Below are positions 5,768-13,538 of a stretch of 64,000 nucleotides of DNA, one piece after another. Numbering within the stretch: position 1 is the stretch's first letter; the number at the start of each line of letters is the position of its first letter. A program made the position numbers and the translations under genes. The stretch is from JAUYQR01 sp050632395. GTDB taxonomy: Bacteria > Pseudomonadota > Alphaproteobacteria > Rhodobacterales > Rhodobacteraceae. The notes below the pieces were generated by a model that worked only from the letters and a program-made list of their open reading frames with translations, searched no databases and was not told the origin of the DNA. The stretch covers positions 868,001 through 932,000 of the forward strand of contig NZ_CP192600.1 of NCBI RefSeq assembly GCF_050632395.1. Reading direction: 5' to 3'.

Positions 5768-8032
5768 ATGTCGCGATTTTCAGCGCCCATTGCCGAAGCC
5801 ATCTGGGACATGAAGTATCGCTTCAAGGATGCCGACGGCACGGCGATCGACGGGACGGTGGAGGACACCTGGCGGCGGATTGCGCGAGCCTTGGCCGAGG
5901 TCGAGGCCGAGCCGGCGAAATGGGAGGCGGAGTTCTACGCAGCACTGGAGGATTTCAAGTATCTGCCGGCGGGCCGGATCACGGCGGGGGCTGGGACGGG
6001 GCGGAGCGTCACGCTGTTCAACTGCTTTGTCATGGGCACCATTCCCGACAGCATGGGCGGTATCTTCGACGGGCTGAAGGAGGCCGCGCTGACGATGCAG
6101 CAGGGCGGCGGGATCGGGTACGATTTCAGCACCATCCGGCCGCGCGGGGCCGAGGTGAAGGGGGTGGCGGCGGATGCCTCGGGCCCGCTCAGCTTCATGG
6201 ATGTGTGGGATGCGATGTGCCGCACGATCATGTCGGCGGGGTCGCGCAGGGGTGCCATGATGGCGACGATGCGCTGCGACCACCCAGATATCGAGGCCTT
6301 CATCGAGGCGAAGAAAGACCCTGCGCGGTTGCGCATGTTCAACCTTTCGGTGCTGGTGACGGATGCGTTCATGGCGGCGGTGAAGGCGGACGGTCCGTGG
6401 GAACTGGTGTTCGACGGGCGGGTGTACCGGACGGTCGAGGCGCGCGATCTGTGGAACCGGATCATGCGCAACACCTTTGATTTCGCCGAGCCGGGGGTGA
6501 TCTTCATCGACCGGATCAATGCGGCGAACAACCTGAACTATTGCGAGACGATTGCCGCGACGAACCCCTGCGGCGAACAGCCCTTGCCGCCCTATGGCGC
6601 GTGTCTGTTGGGGTCGATCAACCTTGCGGCGTTGGTGACGCAAGCGTTCGCGCCAGAGGTTGCGCTGGACATGGCGGCGCTGGACCGGCTGGTGCGGGTG
6701 GCGGTGCGGATGATGGACAACGTGGTGACGGCGAGCCGTTTTCCGTTGCCGCAGCAGGAGGCCGAGGCGCGGGCGAAGCGGCGGATCGGGCTTGGCGTGA
6801 CAGGGCTGGCGGACGCGCTGTTGATGTTGGGCGAGCGGTATGGGTCGGTTGAGGCGGCGGCGCTGACGGAAGGCTGGATGCATGCGATTGCGCGGTCGGC
6901 TTATCTGGCGTCGGTTGATCTGGCGCAGGAGAAGGGGGCGTTTCCGCTGTTTGATGCGGAGAAGTATCTGGCGTCGGGGACGATGCTGGGGATGGACGCG
7001 GACGTGCGGGCGGCGATTGCCAAGCACGGGATCAGGAATGCGCTGTTGACCAGCATCGCGCCGACGGGGACGATTTCCTTGTATGCCGGGAACGTGTCGA
7101 GCGGGATCGAGCCGGTGTTTGCCTATGCCTATACGCGTAAGGTGTTGCAGAAGGACGGCAGCCGGAGCGAGGAAGAAGTTGTCGATTACGCGGTGCGGCT
7201 GTGGCGGGAGAAGTTTGGCGATGCGGAGTTGCCGGCGCATTTCGTGAACGCGCAGACGCTGCCGCCCCTGGACCATGTGCGGATGCAGGCGGCGGCGCAG
7301 AAGTGGGTGGACAGCAGCATCTCGAAGACGATCAACTGCCCGGCGGACATCAGTTTCGACGATTTCAAGGAGGTCTACATGGCCGCCTGGGATCAGGGCT
7401 GCAAGGGCTGCACGACGTATCGGCCGAACGAGGTGACGGGGTCGGTGCTGACGGTGAGCGAGAAGGCCGAGGCAAAGCCGGTGCCGGTGACGCAGGGCGA
7501 GGTGGTGTATCTGAGCGATCCGTTGGACCGGCCGGGGGCGCTGGAGGGGCAGACCTACAAGGTGAAATGGCCGGGGTCGGAACATGCGCTGTACATCACC
7601 ATCAATGACATTGTGATCGCCGGGCATCGGCGGCCGTTCGAGGTGTTCATCAATTCCAAGAACATGGAGCATTTCGCCTGGACCGTGGCGTTGACGCGGA
7701 TGATCTCGGCGGTGTTCCGGCGCGGGGGGGATATTTCCTTCGTGGTTGAGGAGTTGAAGGCGGTGTTCGATCCGCGCGGCGGGGCATGGATGGAGGGGAA
7801 ATACATCCCCTCGATCCTTGCGGCGATCGGCGGGGTGATCGAACGGCACCTGATCGAGATCGGCTTCATCGCGGGCGAGGGGCTGGGGCTGAAGTCGGAC
7901 CCGAAGGCCGAGCTGATGGTGGTGGGAGAGGCGCCGCGAGGGCCGGCCTGCCCGGCCTGCGGCGCCTATGAGATGCGGATGGTCGAAGGCTGCATGACCT
8001 GTGGCAACTGCGGGCATTCGAAGTGCGGGTGA
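5768..8032 (+). CDS. nrdJ: Adenosylcobalamin-dependent ribonucleoside-diphosphate reductase (class II)
   Basis: Reduces ribonucleotides to deoxyribonucleotides with a coenzyme B12-generated thiyl radical, supplying DNA precursors independent of oxygen. The 754-residue product shows the catalytic core: Cys86 (LFNCFVMG) as one of the redox pair, the NPCGE motif at 266-270 with the radical Cys268, and QQGGGIGYDFS for substrate-site structure. The last third contains a TSCPD-type domain (INDIVIAGHRRPFEVFINS) and the C terminus is a Cys-rich tail (CPACG, then CMTCGNCGHSKCG) that may re-reduce the active site or bind metal. The ATG at 5768 (MSRFSAPIAEAIWDMKY) fits the family; a DnaA box lies just upstream. 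No cobalamin riboswitch is recognisable in the 109-base leader. Confidence 0.93.
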   Translation: MSRFSAPIAEAIWDMKYRFKDADGTAIDGTVEDTWRRIARALAEVEAEPAKWEAEFYAALEDFKYLPAGRITAGAGTGRSVTLFNCFVMGTIPDSMGGIFDGLKEAALTMQQGGGIGYDFSTIRPRGAEVKGVAADASGPLSFMDVWDAMCRTIMSAGSRRGAMMATMRCDHPDIEAFIEAKKDPARLRMFNLSVLVTDAFMAAVKADGPWELVFDGRVYRTVEARDLWNRIMRNTFDFAEPGVIFIDRINAANNLNYCETIAATNPCGEQPLPPYGACLLGSINLAALVTQAFAPEVALDMAALDRLVRVAVRMMDNVVTASRFPLPQQEAEARAKRRIGLGVTGLADALLMLGERYGSVEAAALTEGWMHAIARSAYLASVDLAQEKGAFPLFDAEKYLASGTMLGMDADVRAAIAKHGIRNALLTSIAPTGTISLYAGNVSSGIEPVFAYAYTRKVLQKDGSRSEEEVVDYAVRLWREKFGDAELPAHFVNAQTLPPLDHVRMQAAAQKWVDSSISKTINCPADISFDDFKEVYMAAWDQGCKGCTTYRPNEVTGSVLTVSEKAEAKPVPVTQGEVVYLSDPLDRPGALEGQTYKVKWPGSEHALYITINDIVIAGHRRPFEVFINSKNMEHFAWTVALTRMISAVFRRGGDISFVVEELKAVFDPRGGAWMEGKYIPSILAAIGGVIERHLIEIGFIAGEGLGLKSDPKAELMVVGEAPRGPACPACGAYEMRMVEGCMTCGNCGHSKCG

Positions 8033-8168
8033 GTGGCGGCGACGCGCCTGAGGATGCGTCGGGTTCAGACACCGAACCACCTATGACGCGGACCCGCTTC
8101 AGATTGTGAACTAGCCGGTTCGCCCCCCCGGACCTAGACTTGGGATACGTAACCTCAGGGAGGACGGA

Positions 8169-8450
8169 ATGCCCAAGTTCATCGTCGAAAGAAACGTTCC
8201 CGGCGCAAGCAAGCTGACGCGTAGCGAGCTTTGCGACATAGCGGCCAAGTCCAATGCCGTGGTTGCCGGCCTTGGGGTGCCCTATGTCTGGCTTCATACC
8301 TATGCCGCTGGTGACAAGTTGTATTGCGTGCATGAGGCCGACAGCGCGGAGGCGATCTACCGGCACGCCAGGGAAGGCGGGTTCCCTGCCGACCTCGTTG
8401 CAGAAATCACGAGCACTTTTGGACCGGAAACTGCCCAGATCCCGGCGTAA
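8169..8450 (+). CDS. DUF4242 domain protein (SCO4226-like)
   Basis: A 93-residue ferredoxin-like-fold candidate, with MPKFIVERNVPGASKLT at the start and YCVHEADSAEAIYRHAREGG near the C terminus, the pattern of DUF4242. One member, Streptomyces SCO4226, is a nickel-binding protein; metal binding is not shown by this sequence. A strong ribosome-binding site (AGGGAGGA) precedes the ATG. It stands alone, 136 bases after nrdJ, and converges on an unknown membrane protein gene. Family call fairly good, role unknown. Confidence 0.7.
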   Translation: MPKFIVERNVPGASKLTRSELCDIAAKSNAVVAGLGVPYVWLHTYAAGDKLYCVHEADSAEAIYRHAREGGFPADLVAEITSTFGPETAQIPA

Positions 8451-8463
8451 CGATCTTGTCTGG

Positions 8464-8482
8464 CGCGGCAAGAGTTGCCGCG
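8464..8482. terminator. Hairpin between convergent genes
   Basis: CGCGGCAA-GAG-TTGCCGCG forms an 8-bp perfect stem 13 bases after the DUF4242 stop codon. It lacks a long T-run on either strand, so it may be a weak or processing-type 3' end rather than a full intrinsic terminator. Confidence 0.35.
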
Positions 8483-8563
8483 TTCAGGCGACGGGTGACT
8501 GCGCCGCGCCTCGTCCCCTTGTTCGGTGTTCCGAAGCGCGGCCGCCATGTTTCTGCCTGAGGC

Positions 8564-9199
8564 TTAGCTGCGCAGAAGCGCCACGTCGGCCTTGAGCCAG
8601 AGAAGGTAGCACAGCACCAGCAGAGCGCTGGCGGCAAGCGGTTGGGCGGGGCCGCCGGCAGTGGCCTTTTCCGCCTCGATTAGGACGGCGACGAGGGCAG
8701 GCACGCGGCTGGCGACGACGGTCAGGCGAAAGGCGTTCGGGCCGAAGGGCAAGCGGCGTTGGATGCGGGGTGGCAGGGCGCTGCCGAACTTGCCTGCGGC
8801 ATGGAGGAGGCCCGAGGTTGCGGCAAGTTCCGGCTGGCCCAGAAGGAAGAGGCCAAGCCCCAGCGCCAGCGCGCCCCAGCCCGACGACAGGTCGCCCAGC
8901 CGGTTCTGCGCTGCATCCGGCGGGGCGCCATGGGCCCATGCACGGTGATAGCGTTCGCCGCTCCAGAAGAAGATCAGCATGGCGAGGGTGATCGCCGTCG
9001 CGCCAAGGCTGCCGACGAAGTAATCGACCACCGCCGACGCGCCATGGGTCAGGCCTGCGCCGGTGACGGCGGTGGCGGCGGCGACGTGCAGCGCAAGACC
9101 GCCTGCCAGCCCCAACCCGTTGCCAAGGTTGTAAAGCCCCCCGGGGCCGCTGACGCGTTGCGAGATCTGCCGGTTCAGCATGGCCAGTTGAAATGTCAT
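8564..9199 (-). CDS. Unknown multipass membrane protein
   Basis: A 211-residue hydrophobic protein I do not recognise. Possible membrane spans lie near residues 28-48 (LGLAGGLALHVAAATAV), 58-78 (LGATAITLAMLIFFW), 100-120 (WGALALGLGLFLLG), 155-172 and 185-205 (LAASALLVLCYLLWL). The N-terminal 22 residues (MTFQLAMLNRQISQRVSG) are polar and likely cytoplasmic. The ATG at 9197-9199 has a good site AAGGAAAG eight bases upstream. It is divergent from the Hint-domain gene and convergent with the DUF4242 gene, with no partner that hints at a role. Confidence 0.7.
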   Translation of the reverse strand: MTFQLAMLNRQISQRVSGPGGLYNLGNGLGLAGGLALHVAAATAVTGAGLTHGASAVVDYFVGSLGATAITLAMLIFFWSGERYHRAWAHGAPPDAAQNRLGDLSSGWGALALGLGLFLLGQPELAATSGLLHAAGKFGSALPPRIQRRLPFGPNAFRLTVVASRVPALVAVLIEAEKATAGGPAQPLAASALLVLCYLLWLKADVALLRS

Positions 9200-9328
9200 G
9201 AAGCGCTTTCCTTGCCGACGCCGTGCGGCTGCCGTTTCCTTTTGCGATGCACAGGAAACGGGCGCTGTTCCCTAGGGAACGCCGAAAATGCGGGCGATTA
9301 ATGAATGGCTGTCGCTTTTGCGCATCGC

Positions 9329-9356
9329 TTGGCCGGGTGGGCAACGCCGCTATAGG
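9329..9356 (+). promoter_or_regulatory. Candidate promoter for the Hint gene
   Basis: TTGGCC (9329-9334) and TATAGG (9351-9356) are spaced by 16 bases and lie 64 bases before the ATG at 9420. Match to the housekeeping consensus is moderate. Confidence 0.3.
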
Positions 9357-9419
9357 CAGCCGTGCCTTCATCTGCTAATCCTTGCATATAAAAGCAAGAA
9401 AAGAGCAGGCAGACAGGCA

Positions 9420-10475
9420 ATGGGGATCGGCGCAGAGGCGACGTTCGTAATTTCGTGGCGGCAGACGGAAATCGGCGGGATGCCCGCCAGTGCGGTGCAT
9501 GGGCTGGTGCCGGGCGCGACATGGCGCTGGACCGGGCAGGCCGCGCGGCTGGATGGGCCTGACGGGCCGCTTTTGTTGGGTGCCGAGGCGATGACGGCGC
9601 TGCGCCGCCGGGCTGCCCGCGCGGTGCGCAAGATGCTGGGGCGAGAGCCCGCCCCCGCCGTCGATGCCGACGCCGAGCCGGATGACCAGATCATGCCGGA
9701 CGAAGGCTTCGTAGTAAGCGATGGCCCGAAGCGGTATCACATCCGCATCCTCCATTCCGACGAAACTGGCGCGCGGATGGTGCTGTTTCAGGGCGAGGTG
9801 CCGCCGCGCAACCGGATCTTGCGGATCACCCGGGTCAGCGTTGACCCCAAGGCGGGGCTGACACATGGGGGTGGGGTGATCTGCTTTACCCCCGGCACGC
9901 GGCTGATGACGCCGGGGGGCGCGCGGCCGATCGAAGCCCTGCGCCCCGGCGATCTGGTGCAGACTGCCGATGACGGCGCGCTGCCGGTGTTGTGGATCGG
10001 GCAGCGCGACCTGACCGCCGATTGCCTGCGTGCCGCGCCTCGGCTGCGCCCGATCCGGTTTCAGGCGGGCGCGTTCGGGATCCGTCGGCCCGACAGCGCG
10101 CTGACGGTGTCGCCGCAGCACCGGATGGTTTTGGCGACCGCGCCGCTGAGAGCCTTGTTCAACACGGAAGAGGCGTTGGTCGCGGCGTCGGACATGGTCG
10201 ATGGTCGTGCGGTGCGCGTCGATCTTGCACCTGACGGCGTGCGCTATGTGCATGTGCTGCTGGAACGGCACAGCATCGTCTTTGCCAACGGGCTTGCCAC
10301 CGAAAGTTTCCACCCCGCAGGCATGGACTTTGCCAGCATGGGACATGAGGACCGCGACCGGTTGGCCCACGTGATGCCGGGCCTTGAGGCCGACCCCGAA
10401 GGCTATGGCCCCTACGCGCGGCGCAACCTGTCGGCCGCCGAGGCCGCGATCCTGCGGCACGATCTGGCGGCGTGA
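9420..10475 (+). CDS. Hint-domain (Hedgehog/intein) protein
   Basis: A 351-residue protein whose second half is a Hint domain of the bacterial Hedgehog/intein type: Cys155 in ICFTPGTRLMTPGGARPIEA is the expected nucleophile, followed by LRPGDLVQTADDG, PVLWIGQRDLT, the SPQHRMV block and the terminal FANGLATESFHP. The first 150 residues do not match a domain I recognise. The family performs autoproteolytic chemistry in inteins and Hedgehog, but in Rhodobacterales these proteins are mostly uncharacterised and often linked to secreted or RTX-type proteins. No signal peptide is visible. The ATG at 9420 was preferred over an upstream ATG at 9288 that lies before the likely promoter. Confidence 0.8.
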   Translation: MGIGAEATFVISWRQTEIGGMPASAVHGLVPGATWRWTGQAARLDGPDGPLLLGAEAMTALRRRAARAVRKMLGREPAPAVDADAEPDDQIMPDEGFVVSDGPKRYHIRILHSDETGARMVLFQGEVPPRNRILRITRVSVDPKAGLTHGGGVICFTPGTRLMTPGGARPIEALRPGDLVQTADDGALPVLWIGQRDLTADCLRAAPRLRPIRFQAGAFGIRRPDSALTVSPQHRMVLATAPLRALFNTEEALVAASDMVDGRAVRVDLAPDGVRYVHVLLERHSIVFANGLATESFHPAGMDFASMGHEDRDRLAHVMPGLEADPEGYGPYARRNLSAAEAAILRHDLAA

Positions 10476-10485
10476 CCTGCGCTGG

Positions 10486-10513
10486 TTGACACCACCCGGC
10501 GCAGCTGTATAAG
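10486..10513 (+). promoter_or_regulatory. rpsD promoter
   Basis: A perfect -35 hexamer TTGACA (10486-10491) and TATAAG (10508-10513) are separated by 16 bases, giving a predicted start near 10520. This is one of the strongest housekeeping promoters visible in the window and fits a ribosomal protein gene. Confidence 0.75.
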
Positions 10514-10520
10514 CCGCCCC

Positions 10521-10599
10521 AGTCCCGGAAGCGATTCCGGGGCTTTTCATTGGTGTTGGTGGCTTCCGCAAGGAATGACCTGTCGGCGGGGAAACCCGC
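10521..10599 (+). ncRNA. Structured rpsD leader RNA (candidate autoregulatory element)
   Basis: Directly after the predicted transcription start lies a 10-bp stem (10521-10530 with 10535-10544, arm AGTCCCGGAA, one G-T wobble) closed by a GCGA loop and followed by TTT. A second stem, GCGGG-GAAA-CCCGC (10586-10599), sits 40 bases before the GTG start. Both loops are GNRA type. S4 regulates its own translation in other bacteria through leader RNA; an analogous role here is inference. The first hairpin could also act as an attenuator. Confidence 0.45.
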
Positions 10600-10638
10600 A
10601 AAGGACAACGCCCTTCATGACCTAGAAGGAGATCAGCG

Positions 10639-11259
10639 GTGACCAAACGCACCTCTGCCAAATACAAACTTGACCGCCGTATGGGCGAAAACATCTGGGG
10701 CCGTCCGAAATCCCCGGTGAACAAGCGCGAATACGGCCCCGGCCAGCACGGCCAGCGCCGCAAGAACAAGCTGTCCGACTTCGGCACGCAGCTGCGCGCC
10801 AAGCAGAAGCTGAAGGGCTATTACGGCGACCTGACCGAAAAGCAGTTCCGCAAGATCTATGGCGAAGCGGAACGCGTTAAGGGCGACACCGGCGAGATGC
10901 TGATCGGCCTGCTGGAGCGTCGTCTGGACGCGGTGGTTTTCCGCGCCAAGCTGGTGCCGACGATCTGGTCGGCACGTCAGTTCGTGAACCACGGCCACGT
11001 CACGGTGAACGGCAAGCGCGTCAACATCGCGTCTTACCGCGTGTCGGAAGGCGACATCATCGAGGTTCGCCAGAAGTCCAAGCAGATGGGCCTGATCCTG
11101 GAAGCCATCGCGCTGACCGAGCGTGACGTTCCCGATTATCTGGAAGTCGACCACAACAAGATGATCGTGAAGTTCGTACGCACTCCGGCGCTGGGCGATG
11201 TGCCTTACGCCGTGAAGATGGAACCGAACCTGGTCGTCGAATACTACGCGAAGAACTAA
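10639..11259 (+). CDS. rpsD: 30S ribosomal protein S4
   Basis: Primary 16S rRNA-binding protein that nucleates assembly of the small ribosomal subunit. The 206-residue length is typical; the N-terminal region is basic (KRTSAKYKLDRRMGENIW), and the S4 RNA-binding domain is seen at about residues 94-160 (LLERRLDAVVFRAK, then ARQFVNHGHVTVNGKRVN). Translation starts at GTG with a strong AAGGAGA site. It is a single-gene transcription unit: its own promoter, a structured leader and a terminator 26 bases after the stop. Confidence 0.97.
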   Translation: MTKRTSAKYKLDRRMGENIWGRPKSPVNKREYGPGQHGQRRKNKLSDFGTQLRAKQKLKGYYGDLTEKQFRKIYGEAERVKGDTGEMLIGLLERRLDAVVFRAKLVPTIWSARQFVNHGHVTVNGKRVNIASYRVSEGDIIEVRQKSKQMGLILEAIALTERDVPDYLEVDHNKMIVKFVRTPALGDVPYAVKMEPNLVVEYYAKN

Positions 11260-11284
11260 CCTTTCGCGGGACAGTGATTGCAGG

Positions 11285-11312
11285 GGGCCGTGCCGCAAGG
11301 TGCGGCCCTTTT
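11285..11312 (+). terminator. rpsD intrinsic terminator
   Basis: GGGCCG (11285-11290) pairs with CGGCCC (11303-11308); the inner bases continue pairing around a GCAA loop, and TTTT follows directly. Confidence 0.8.
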
Positions 11313-11425
11313 GATTTGAGAGCGCGTGGTGAATGGGGGCTGATCGGTTCGCTTTCCTGCGCTATGAGAAAGGCGCTATGTGGAAGGTGGGGCGCGGGGG
11401 CGGCCCGTTGCAGAGGATGAGTGAC

Positions 11426-11962
11426 ATGACGGAAAAGCCGAACCTTGAGACACGCTTCGAACAGGGGCTTTTCGCCAGCCGCTGGCTGATGGCGCCGATG
11501 TATCTGGGGCTGGTCGTGGCGCTGGCGATGATGTCGTTCATCTTCGTGCGCGAGCTGTTCTACTATGTGCCGAAGCTGATGGAGATGACGGCCGAGGATA
11601 CCATCCTCGCCGCGCTGACGCTGATCGACCTGACGCTGGCGGCGAACCTTTTGCTGATCGTGCTGTTTTCCGGCTACGAGAACTTTGTGTCCAAGTTCGA
11701 TTTCGATGCTGGGGCGGATCGGCCGGAATGGATGGGCAAGGTCGATTTCAGCGGGCTGAAGATGAAGCTGATCGCGTCGATCGTGGCGATTTCGGGGATT
11801 CACCTGCTGAAGAAGTTCATGGAAATCCGCGACATCGATTCTGCGATCACGTTCGGACAGTCGGAGATGATGTGGCTGGTGATCATCCACCTGACCTTCG
11901 TCGTCTCGGGCGTGCTGATGGCGCTGATGGATTACCTGCAGGCCAAGTCCTACAAGGGCTGA
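11426..11962 (+). CDS. YqhA family inner-membrane protein (UPF0114)
   Basis: A 178-residue membrane protein matching the YqhA/TIGR00645 family: FASRWLMAPMYLGLVVAL in the first span, the very conserved LLIVLFSGYENFVSKFD after the second, KLIASIVAISGIHLLKKFM, and WLVIIHLTFVVSGVLMALMD in the last span. Four membrane segments are expected. The function of the family is not established. ATG 11426 was chosen over ATG 11417 because the AGAGG site at 11412-11416 touches the earlier codon but is nine bases from the later one. It is followed 10 bases later by homospermidine synthase, likely in the same transcript. Confidence 0.85.
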   Translation: MTEKPNLETRFEQGLFASRWLMAPMYLGLVVALAMMSFIFVRELFYYVPKLMEMTAEDTILAALTLIDLTLAANLLLIVLFSGYENFVSKFDFDAGADRPEWMGKVDFSGLKMKLIASIVAISGIHLLKKFMEIRDIDSAITFGQSEMMWLVIIHLTFVVSGVLMALMDYLQAKSYKG

Positions 11963-11972
11963 AAGGATTACA

Positions 11973-13388
11973 ATGAGTTACGAGGTTCACGCCCGCATCG
12001 ACGGGCCTTTGGTGATGATTGGCTTCGGGTCGATTGGTCGCGGGGTGCTGCCCCTGATCGAGCGGCACATCGCGTTTGACCGCGACGCCTTCACGATGAT
12101 CGAACCCTCGGGCGAGTTTGCGGGGCTTCTGGCTGAGCGCGGCTTGCGCCATTTGCAGGTGGCACTGGTGCCGGACAACTATGTCGATGTGCTGACCGGG
12201 CTGTTCCCGGATGGCAAGGGCATGCTGGTGAACCTGTCGGTCGACGTGGATTCGATCGAGGTGATGCTTCTGTGCCAGAAACTTGGCGTGCAATACATCG
12301 ACACGGTGGTGGAACCGTGGCCGGGGTTCTACTTCGGCTCGACCCTGCCGAACGCCGAGCGGACGAACTATCCCTTGCGCGAAAAGGTGAGGGCGCTGGG
12401 CCGGCAGTTTCCGGGCGGGCCGACGGCGGTGTCGTGCTGCGGTGCCAATCCGGGGATGATCTCATGGCTGCTGAAAGAAGCGTTGCTGCGGCTGGCGGCC
12501 GATACCGGCGTCGCTGCGGCGCCGTCCAGCCGGGAGGCGTGGGCGCGGCTGTCGATGGAGCTTGGCGTCAAGGGCGTGCATGTGGCCGAACGCGACACGC
12601 AGGTATCGGAGCGGGCGCGGCCGCCGGGGGTGTTCGTCAACACTTGGTCGGTGGACGGGCTGCTGTCCGAAGGCTACCAGCCGGCGGAACTGGGCTGGGG
12701 CACACATGAACGGCGGCTGCCGCGCGACGGGCATGCCTTCGATTTCGGCGCAGGGTATGCGATCTGGATCGACCGACCCGGTGCCGACACACGGGTGCGA
12801 TCATGGTGCCCCGGGGTCGGGCCGCAGTTCGGCTTTGTCGTGACGCATAATGAGGCGTTGTCGATTCCCGATTACTACACGGTCTGGGACGGAGACCGGC
12901 CGGTCTATCGCCCCACCTGCCATTACGCCTACCACCCTTGTGCGGATGCGATCCTATCGCTGCACGAGATCAACGGCGCGGGAATGTTGCCGGAAAAGAA
13001 ACATATCCTGACCGAGGGCGAGATTGTTGCCGGTGGCGACGATCTTGGCGTGCTGCTTTACGGTCATGCCAAGGGCGCGATGTGGTACGGCTCGCGTCTG
13101 TCCTGCGCCGAGGCGCGAGAGCTCGCGCCCTATCAGAACGCGACCGGGATGCAGGTTACAAGTGCCGTGCTTGCGGCGATTGTATGGGTGGCGGAAAACC
13201 CGCGCGCGGGCTTTGTCGAGGCCGACGAGATGGACCACGCGCGCTGCCTTGCGGTGCAGCGGCCCTACCTTGGGTCCATCGAATGCCATTACACCGACTG
13301 GACGCCGCTTGACCACCGGATCAACCGCTTTGCCGAGGACCGTGACGAAAGCGATCCGTGGCAGTTCGTGAACTTTCTGGCCGACTGA
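11973..13388 (+). CDS. hss: Homospermidine synthase
   Basis: NAD-dependent enzyme that makes sym-homospermidine from putrescine (EC 2.5.1.44), a common polyamine of alphaproteobacteria. The 471-residue length fits. The Rossmann motif GFGSIGRG is at residues 17-24, NLSVDVDSIEVM and YIDTVVEPWPG follow, and AVSCCGANPGMISW, GYQPAELGWGTHE, and PTCHYAYHPCADA are typical of the family's substrate pocket and dimer region. It lies 10 bases after a YqhA-family gene and ends before a GC-rich hairpin. It would define the polyamine profile of the organism. Confidence 0.93.
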   Translation: MSYEVHARIDGPLVMIGFGSIGRGVLPLIERHIAFDRDAFTMIEPSGEFAGLLAERGLRHLQVALVPDNYVDVLTGLFPDGKGMLVNLSVDVDSIEVMLLCQKLGVQYIDTVVEPWPGFYFGSTLPNAERTNYPLREKVRALGRQFPGGPTAVSCCGANPGMISWLLKEALLRLAADTGVAAAPSSREAWARLSMELGVKGVHVAERDTQVSERARPPGVFVNTWSVDGLLSEGYQPAELGWGTHERRLPRDGHAFDFGAGYAIWIDRPGADTRVRSWCPGVGPQFGFVVTHNEALSIPDYYTVWDGDRPVYRPTCHYAYHPCADAILSLHEINGAGMLPEKKHILTEGEIVAGGDDLGVLLYGHAKGAMWYGSRLSCAEARELAPYQNATGMQVTSAVLAAIVWVAENPRAGFVEADEMDHARCLAVQRPYLGSIECHYTDWTPLDHRINRFAEDRDESDPWQFVNFLAD

Positions 13389-13397
13389 CCATACGGA

Positions 13398-13413
13398 GCG
13401 CCCTGACGGGCGC
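13398..13413 (+). terminator. Hairpin after hss
   Basis: GCGCCC-TGAC-GGGCGC forms a 6-bp stem nine bases after the hss stop codon and is followed by a T-rich but interrupted stretch (ACGTTTACTTCTT). Termination is plausible but not strong. Confidence 0.45.
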
Positions 13414-13538
13414 ACGTTTACTTCTTGTCGGTGCGCTGGCGCTGCAAGGCGCGCAATAAGTCACGGGTGGGTCTGGCGGAAGTCTCTGGCCTTGTGGGCA
13501 AGGGGCGGCTAAGAACGCCTCGAGTTTCGGGGGAGACA

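Noticed and set aside
5780..8080. 766-codon frame antisense to nrdJ
   Set aside because: Arg/His-rich shadow of an unambiguous ribonucleotide reductase gene.
8108..8121. GAAC-N6-GTTC inverted repeat upstream of the DUF4242 gene as an SOS box
   Set aside because: The alphaproteobacterial LexA box is a direct repeat GTTC-N7-GTTC (or GAAC-N7-GAAC); orientation and spacing do not fit.
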